A stretch of 64,000 bases of DNA from Akkermansia sp. RCC_12PD. GTDB taxonomy: Bacteria > Verrucomicrobiota > Verrucomicrobiia > Verrucomicrobiales > Akkermansiaceae. Made by a program: the position numbers and the translations under genes. Below the pieces are notes generated by a model. That model made no database searches and was not told where the DNA came from. It was given only the letters and a program-made list of their open reading frames with translations. Location of the stretch: contig NZ_CP143889.1 of assembly GCF_036417355.1 (NCBI RefSeq), positions 2,604,001 to 2,668,000 of the forward strand. The letters run 5' to 3'. Below are positions 60,018 through 64,000 of this stretch, one piece after another (within the stretch, counting starts at the first letter, position 1; every line of letters starts with the position of its first letter).

Positions 60018-62405
60018 CTAGTTTTTCCCGGCGGCTTCTCTGCCGGAGCCATAGCTGTACCGGTAACCGTAGTTGTAACCGTAATAGCTGTAGCTTGAGG
60101 ACTTGAAGTCCACGGCGTTGATGATGTAAGCGAGATTCGGCAGTTTGCCGCTATCCGCCAGTTTTTGTATTTGGTTGAAATACCGTTTGTCTATCATTCC
60201 GCTGCGGATGAGATACAGGGAAATATCGCTCAAAGCCGCAAGGATGGCTGTATCTGCCAGTATGCCGTAAGGTGGTGTGTCAATGATGACGGCATCGTAT
60301 TTTTTTCTGAAACATTCCAATATCTGTGCCAGGAGAGGCTGGCTAAGCAACGTGACGGGGTTGGGCGCGGCAGGGCCCGTGCCCAGGAAGTCGAATGGGG
60401 TGTTGTTTTCTCCGGCCTGACGGATGATATGGAAAGGATCGTCCACTTGGTTGAGCAGAATGGAGGTGAGTCCGCGGCGGCCATGGCCGCCCATTTGACG
60501 GGTTAGGGAGAATTTGCGCAAGTCCCCGTCAATGAGCAGGACTTTTCTTCCGGCTTTAGCAAAGGTTGCGGCCAGGTTGGCAGAGGTGAAGGTTTTGCCT
60601 TCTCCGGGGGTGGTGGAAGTGAGCATAATCACATGCCCCCCTTCATCGGGACGGGGAAGAAGGGAGTCTACGTTGTTGCGCAGGATATGGAAGCATTCCG
60701 CCATCACAGACTGTTCCTCCTTAATGAAGAGCGAGGTGTTTTTGCGCTCTTTTTTGCTCATCCGGGGCAGTTCCGCGATGATGGGCTGTCTGGTTTGGCC
60801 TGTCAGGTCATGCTTGTTTTTCACCTTGTTGTTCATCATGCCCAGACCCAGGAAGGCAAAAAAGCACAGAGCTGCACCGCCAAGGGTGCCGGCCGCGATA
60901 TATTGTTCCGTTTTAGGGGCGATGGGGAGATCCGACCCGTGGGCGGTTTCCAGGACTCTGGCGCTGGATTCTGCGGCTGCCAGGGCCATGGCGTTTTCCT
61001 GCTCCTTGCTCAGCAGGTTCAGGTAAAGTTCTTCCTTGACCTTGTGTTCCCGGATCAGGGGGGTAAATTCCTGTTCCTTGGTAGCCGTCTTGGTCAGGCG
61101 TTCCGAAAGAGTCTCGCGTTTTTTCTTGAGTTCTTCAAGTTTAAGGTTTTGATTGCTGCGGTAGTTGGCCAGGGCTTTATTGGCGGCGGAGAGGGTGGAA
61201 TCCATCCGTTCCCGCAGTCCTACGGCGATGGGGTTTTGGGAGCCCGCACTCCCCGCTATTTTCTGATATTCCAGAAAGGCTTCATTGTAGCCTTCTATCT
61301 GGCGGGAAATGCCGTTGTCCGCCAGCCCGGTATCCACGGAGATGAGGCCATCGTTGCGGACGGTTTTCTTCAGGTTGTCTGCCAGGACGGCCGCCAGCTT
61401 GATCTGGGTTTCCAAGTCAAAGATTTCCTTTTCCAGCGCCTGGGCTGAACTGAAGTCCGCGCTTATGGTGGTTTCCGCGTTTCCGGCGATATCGTTTTTT
61501 GTTTTAAAATCCGTAAGTTCCTTGCCTGCCTTGTTCAGGCTTTTTTCCAGTTCCTCCAGGCGCCCTTCAATGAATTTCTTCGTCTTTTGGGCAGCCAGTT
61601 TTTTTTCATCAATGGAAACCTGGTTGTAAACGGCGATCAGCTGGTTGAGAACGTCGGCAGCTTTCTGCGGGTTATTTGCCGTAAGCGTCATTTCCAGCAG
61701 GCTGGATTCCTTGACGTCCGGTCTGGTAACGGAGAAGTTTTTTAAGAGGCCATGGGCAGTTTCCAGAACGGTAAGGTGGTTAATGATGATAGGTTTGCCG
61801 TCCCATTCCTCGTTCATCAGGGAAGTAGGATGGATGGAGACGGTGGCGAAGGGAAGGGCGATGGATTGTCCGTACGTTCCTTCTAAAGTTGTTGTCTTTT
61901 TCTGGCTGGTGGTATAGGCCAGAATGAAGTTTTGTTCTCCCCGGGGAGTGATGGAGAAGGAGCAGGAGCGCTGTTTTCCAATTTCTTCAAAGACGGCCAG
62001 GATGGGGCTGCTGTTGTAAAGCTCTATTTTCCGGAAATCTTGGGAGTACCAGTAAGAAGTGTTGAGTTTGAGGTCTTCCACCACTTTTTTCATGACGGCG
62101 GTGGATTTGAGGATGAAACTTTCATTGGCCAGATTGGCGGCGCCGGAATCAATGCCCAGCTCTGACATGATCCGGTCAGAGGAAGCGTCCGTTCCCGATT
62201 TTGCATCCCGCATGATGATGCTGGCCGTTTTCTGGTAAACGTAGTTTTGTCTTCCCGCCAGATAAAAGGCCAGCATTCCTCCCGCTACGGCAGCCAACAT
62301 GATGATGAACCAGTAGCGGCGCAGGATGGCGAGGGCCAGATCCAGGGAAAGATTTGATTCTTCCTCCTCCATAACGGGAGGCGAGGGAGAGGGACGGTTT
62401 ACCAT
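60018..62405 (-). CDS. wzc: Wzc-type polysaccharide co-polymerase and tyrosine autokinase
   Basis: Protein of 795 residues. The N-terminal Wzz domain has membrane spans at about 31-51 (YWFIIMLAAVAGGMLAFYLA) and 505-525 (AAGTLGGAALCFFAFLGLGM) around a coiled periplasmic loop. The cytoplasmic BY-kinase has Walker A in STTPGEGKTFTSANLA (K604), Walker A' in VLLIDGDLRKFSLTRQ and Walker B in DAVIIDTPPYG. The tail SSSYSYYGYNYGYRYSYG holds eight tyrosines (772-785) for autophosphorylation. It controls polymer length and export with Wza, encoded upstream, and is dephosphorylated by CpsB. Full length, with a single-polypeptide Gram-negative layout. Confidence 0.95.
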   Translation of the reverse strand: MVNRPSPSPPVMEEEESNLSLDLALAILRRYWFIIMLAAVAGGMLAFYLAGRQNYVYQKTASIIMRDAKSGTDASSDRIMSELGIDSGAANLANESFILKSTAVMKKVVEDLKLNTSYWYSQDFRKIELYNSSPILAVFEEIGKQRSCSFSITPRGEQNFILAYTTSQKKTTTLEGTYGQSIALPFATVSIHPTSLMNEEWDGKPIIINHLTVLETAHGLLKNFSVTRPDVKESSLLEMTLTANNPQKAADVLNQLIAVYNQVSIDEKKLAAQKTKKFIEGRLEELEKSLNKAGKELTDFKTKNDIAGNAETTISADFSSAQALEKEIFDLETQIKLAAVLADNLKKTVRNDGLISVDTGLADNGISRQIEGYNEAFLEYQKIAGSAGSQNPIAVGLRERMDSTLSAANKALANYRSNQNLKLEELKKKRETLSERLTKTATKEQEFTPLIREHKVKEELYLNLLSKEQENAMALAAAESSARVLETAHGSDLPIAPKTEQYIAAGTLGGAALCFFAFLGLGMMNNKVKNKHDLTGQTRQPIIAELPRMSKKERKNTSLFIKEEQSVMAECFHILRNNVDSLLPRPDEGGHVIMLTSTTPGEGKTFTSANLAATFAKAGRKVLLIDGDLRKFSLTRQMGGHGRRGLTSILLNQVDDPFHIIRQAGENNTPFDFLGTGPAAPNPVTLLSQPLLAQILECFRKKYDAVIIDTPPYGILADTAILAALSDISLYLIRSGMIDKRYFNQIQKLADSGKLPNLAYIINAVDFKSSSYSYYGYNYGYRYSYGSGREAAGKN

Positions 62406-62537
62406 AAGGGAGAGAGGGTAAAAAATGTTGGGAGAGAATACTGGAAATTTGGGGCATTGGCCCGATTGAACCGGACTGTTCTCCGTATTTCTATTTCCGA
62501 TATAATCGGCTTCGAAGAGGGAGCAGGGTGAGGTTCG

Positions 62538-63320
62538 TTATAAGCATAAAGCGATTACGGCCAGAGTGACGCCGAGTCCGGAAAGCCCCCAGCCGTACCA
62601 CTGGGCGGCGTCGCTGCGCGTATTGACCTTGCGTTCCGAAGGCGTTACATAAATGATGTCGTTCTGCTGGATGTAGTAATAGGGAGAGGTGAACAGATCC
62701 TTGCTACGCAAGTCAATGCTGGCGATCTGGCGGGTTCCGTTGGTTTCTCGAATCAGCGTAACGTCCCGGTTGCCGTCAATGTTCAAGTCGCCTGCCCGGC
62801 TGATGGCCTCCAGAATCGTGAGGCGTTGCCCTTCAATGGTGTAGGTTCCGGGGGAGTTGACTTCCCCCAGCACGGAGAATTTGAAATTCATGATCTGCAC
62901 GTTGACGGAGGCATCCCGGATGTAGTCGTTATTCTTGAGAGTCGCGGCAATATCGGTTGCCAGCTGGGAGCAGGTCTTGCCCGCGGCCTTCATCTTGCCG
63001 ATGACGGGCAGAACAATGTAGCCTTGAGCGTCCACCAGGTACCCTTTAGGCTTGTTGTTATTGTTGTTGTTGGTGGCGCCGATCTCGGACATGGCGAAGG
63101 GCGCCGTGAGTTCCGGCTGCTTGCTGCTGACTGCGATGTAGAGCTGGTCATCCTTCTGGATGGTCGTTTGGTAGTTTGCCTTGATTCTTTCCTTGGAGTT
63201 GTCGGAAACGTCTTGGATGTAAAGGACTTCCTTGGGGCTAACGCAGGAAGGAAGGAGGCTGGCTCCTGCCAGGGCTACGGAACACAGGAGAGCTTTGCTG
63301 AAGAGATGGTGTTTGTTCAT
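62538..63320 (-). CDS. wza: Wza-type polysaccharide export lipoprotein
   Basis: Outer-membrane export protein of 260 residues. The signal MNKHHLFSKALLCSVALAGA ends with the lipobox LLPSC, with C26 lipidated. The Poly_export domain has VLYIQDVSDNSK, IQKDDQLYIAV, YIVLPVIGKMKAAGKTCSQL and DASVNVQIMNFKFSVLGEVN. SLBB-like residues YTIEGQRLTILEAISRAGDL follow. The C-terminal hydrophobic helix (WYGWGLSGLGVTLAVIALCL) fits the membrane-spanning ring of Wza. A run of six asparagines (about 84-89) lies in a loop. It lies 132 bases upstream of wzc, a gap that could hold a promoter. Confidence 0.92.
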   Translation of the reverse strand: MNKHHLFSKALLCSVALAGASLLPSCVSPKEVLYIQDVSDNSKERIKANYQTTIQKDDQLYIAVSSKQPELTAPFAMSEIGATNNNNNNKPKGYLVDAQGYIVLPVIGKMKAAGKTCSQLATDIAATLKNNDYIRDASVNVQIMNFKFSVLGEVNSPGTYTIEGQRLTILEAISRAGDLNIDGNRDVTLIRETNGTRQIASIDLRSKDLFTSPYYYIQQNDIIYVTPSERKVNTRSDAAQWYGWGLSGLGVTLAVIALCL

Positions 63321-63359
63321 TAGTTGAAATAATAATAGGAATAATGGAAGGGGGGGATG

Positions 63360-64000
63360 TTAGAAGGATCTGGTCGCCTCCGTGGTAGAGGGGAGGGAAA
63401 GATCGTTCTGCAGAAGGGTTTTCCCCAGTTTGTTCTGGAAGGCTTCGTTGCATTGCTGGATGCCTTCCCGGACCAGGACTTTCCGGGCTGTCCGGAAGAC
63501 CAGGGAAATATCCAGCAGGAAGGAAACGCGGCGCACGTAAAGTACGTCGTAGCACAGGCGGCGGCAGAAGGGAATTCCGTTGCGTCCGTGGATCTGAGCC
63601 ATGCCGGTGATGCCCGGCCGGACGGAATAGCGCTGGCGGCAATAATGAGGAGGAAGGGTTTTCATCTGGGAGGGAATCCAGGGGCGGGGGCCTACGATGA
63701 CCATGTCTCCTTTCAGGATGTTGATCAGTTGGGGAAGCTCATCCAGCGAATTGGTGCGGAGGAAGTTGCCGAGCGGGAACAGTCTCTGGTTGTCCGGAAG
63801 GAGGCACCCATATTCGTCACGCGCATCCGTCATCGTTTTGAATTTGATGATTTTGAACAATTTTCCCTGATATCCAACGCGCGTTTGAAGAAAGAAGGGG
63901 GATTTTCGCGTGAATAAAAGAAGAAGCACAGATATCGTTAGCAGCAGCGGGCTGAGAATGACAAGCGCTATCCCGGCGAACAGGCTACTGATGACAGGTT
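63360..64000 (-). CDS. Initiating sugar (phosphoglycosyl) transferase, cut by the window end
   Basis: Partial gene; the frame stays open to the right edge, so the start lies beyond base 64000. The visible part, 213 codons, begins FAGIALVILSPLLLTISVLL (re-entrant membrane helix). It goes on with FFLQTRVGYQGKLFKIIKFK, RTNSLDELPQLINILKGDMV with the Asp-Glu catalytic pair, IVGPRPWIPSQM and RPGITGMAQIHGRNGIPF. This is the same enzyme family as the gene at 58541-59275. It comes first in the visible operon order, 39 bases before wza. Which of the two initiates this polymer is open. Confidence 0.9.
   Translation of the reverse strand, partial: PVISSLFAGIALVILSPLLLTISVLLLLFTRKSPFFLQTRVGYQGKLFKIIKFKTMTDARDEYGCLLPDNQRLFPLGNFLRTNSLDELPQLINILKGDMVIVGPRPWIPSQMKTLPPHYCRQRYSVRPGITGMAQIHGRNGIPFCRRLCYDVLYVRRVSFLLDISLVFRTARKVLVREGIQQCNEAFQNKLGKTLLQNDLSLPSTTEATRSF

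Noticed and set aside
63050-63075. Run of TTGTTATTGTTGTTGTTG in wza as a microsatellite or slippage site
   Set aside because: It codes for six asparagines in frame; a change in triplet number would keep the frame, so phase switching is not expected, and the run is short and imperfect.
1-64000. CRISPR arrays, tRNA and rRNA genes, insertion sequences
   Set aside because: Reading through the window I saw no regularly spaced direct repeats, no tRNA-like cloverleaf with a TTCGA arm, no rRNA segments and no transposase; short degenerate elements could still be missed by eye.

Overview
The window looks like chromosomal DNA of a Gram-negative, anaerobic, glycan-degrading bacterium, most likely a gut verrucomicrobium of the Akkermansia type. 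Supporting signs are a secreted GH20 hexosaminidase, outer-membrane beta-barrels, an uptake [NiFe] hydrogenase with menaquinone synthesis (menD), fucose and hexosamine salvage genes, very large secreted or anchored proteins of limited taxonomic spread, and weak ribosome binding sites. The taxonomic call is inference from gene content; there is no rRNA or marker tree here.

Left part (1-32.8 kb, GC-rich, housekeeping): hisC, a nitroreductase, a secreted GH20 beta-N-acetylhexosaminidase and an isochorismatase-type hydrolase lie on the plus strand. A minus-strand pair follows (NlpC/P60-like lipoprotein and SH3-like protein), then a plus-strand DUF4870-like membrane protein. Next comes a tightly overlapping minus-strand hydrogenase operon, hyaA-hyaB-hyaC-hyaD-hypA. 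In it the cytochrome b subunit carries an N-terminal extension resembling the nucleotide-binding domain of a P-type ATPase. Then come an OprB-like porin, a 528-residue exported protein, a beta-hydroxyacid dehydrogenase and a 917-residue coiled-coil/TPR protein (all minus), followed by pepT (plus), a 1459-residue membrane-anchored protein (minus), malic enzyme and an unknown protein (plus), and menD and metG (minus).

Middle (32.8-40.7 kb): two visibly AT-rich genes for unknown membrane proteins form a small island between metG and a MalY-like C-S lyase. They are followed by a sugar-salvage group (fucU, an N-acetylhexosamine-kinase-like gene, an outer-membrane barrel). A heavily frameshifted polysaccharide pyruvyl transferase pseudogene (39322-40406) and a small unknown ORF mark the edge of the next region.

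Right part (40.7-64 kb): one long minus-strand capsule/exopolysaccharide locus. Read in transcription order it encodes an initiating sugar transferase (cut by the window end), Wza, the Wzc tyrosine autokinase, the CpsB phosphatase, a second initiating sugar transferase, a GT2, a hexapeptide acyltransferase, an O-antigen ligase/polymerase, two GT4s, a WaaE-like GT2, an acyltransferase 3, a double GT2, an FrhB-type iron-sulfur flavoprotein, a Wzx flippase, a DUF1796-like protein, a GT10 fucosyltransferase, a pyruvyl transferase, a nitroreductase-like protein, a second pyruvyl transferase and a GT2. The locus should make a fucosylated, probably pyruvylated and acylated surface polymer by a Wzx/Wzy route. 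The most unusual items are the hydrogenase cytochrome fusion, the pyruvyl transferase/flavoprotein group beside a decayed paralog, the possible Lewis-type fucosylation, and a degenerate kinase N-lobe at the front of the 1459-residue protein.
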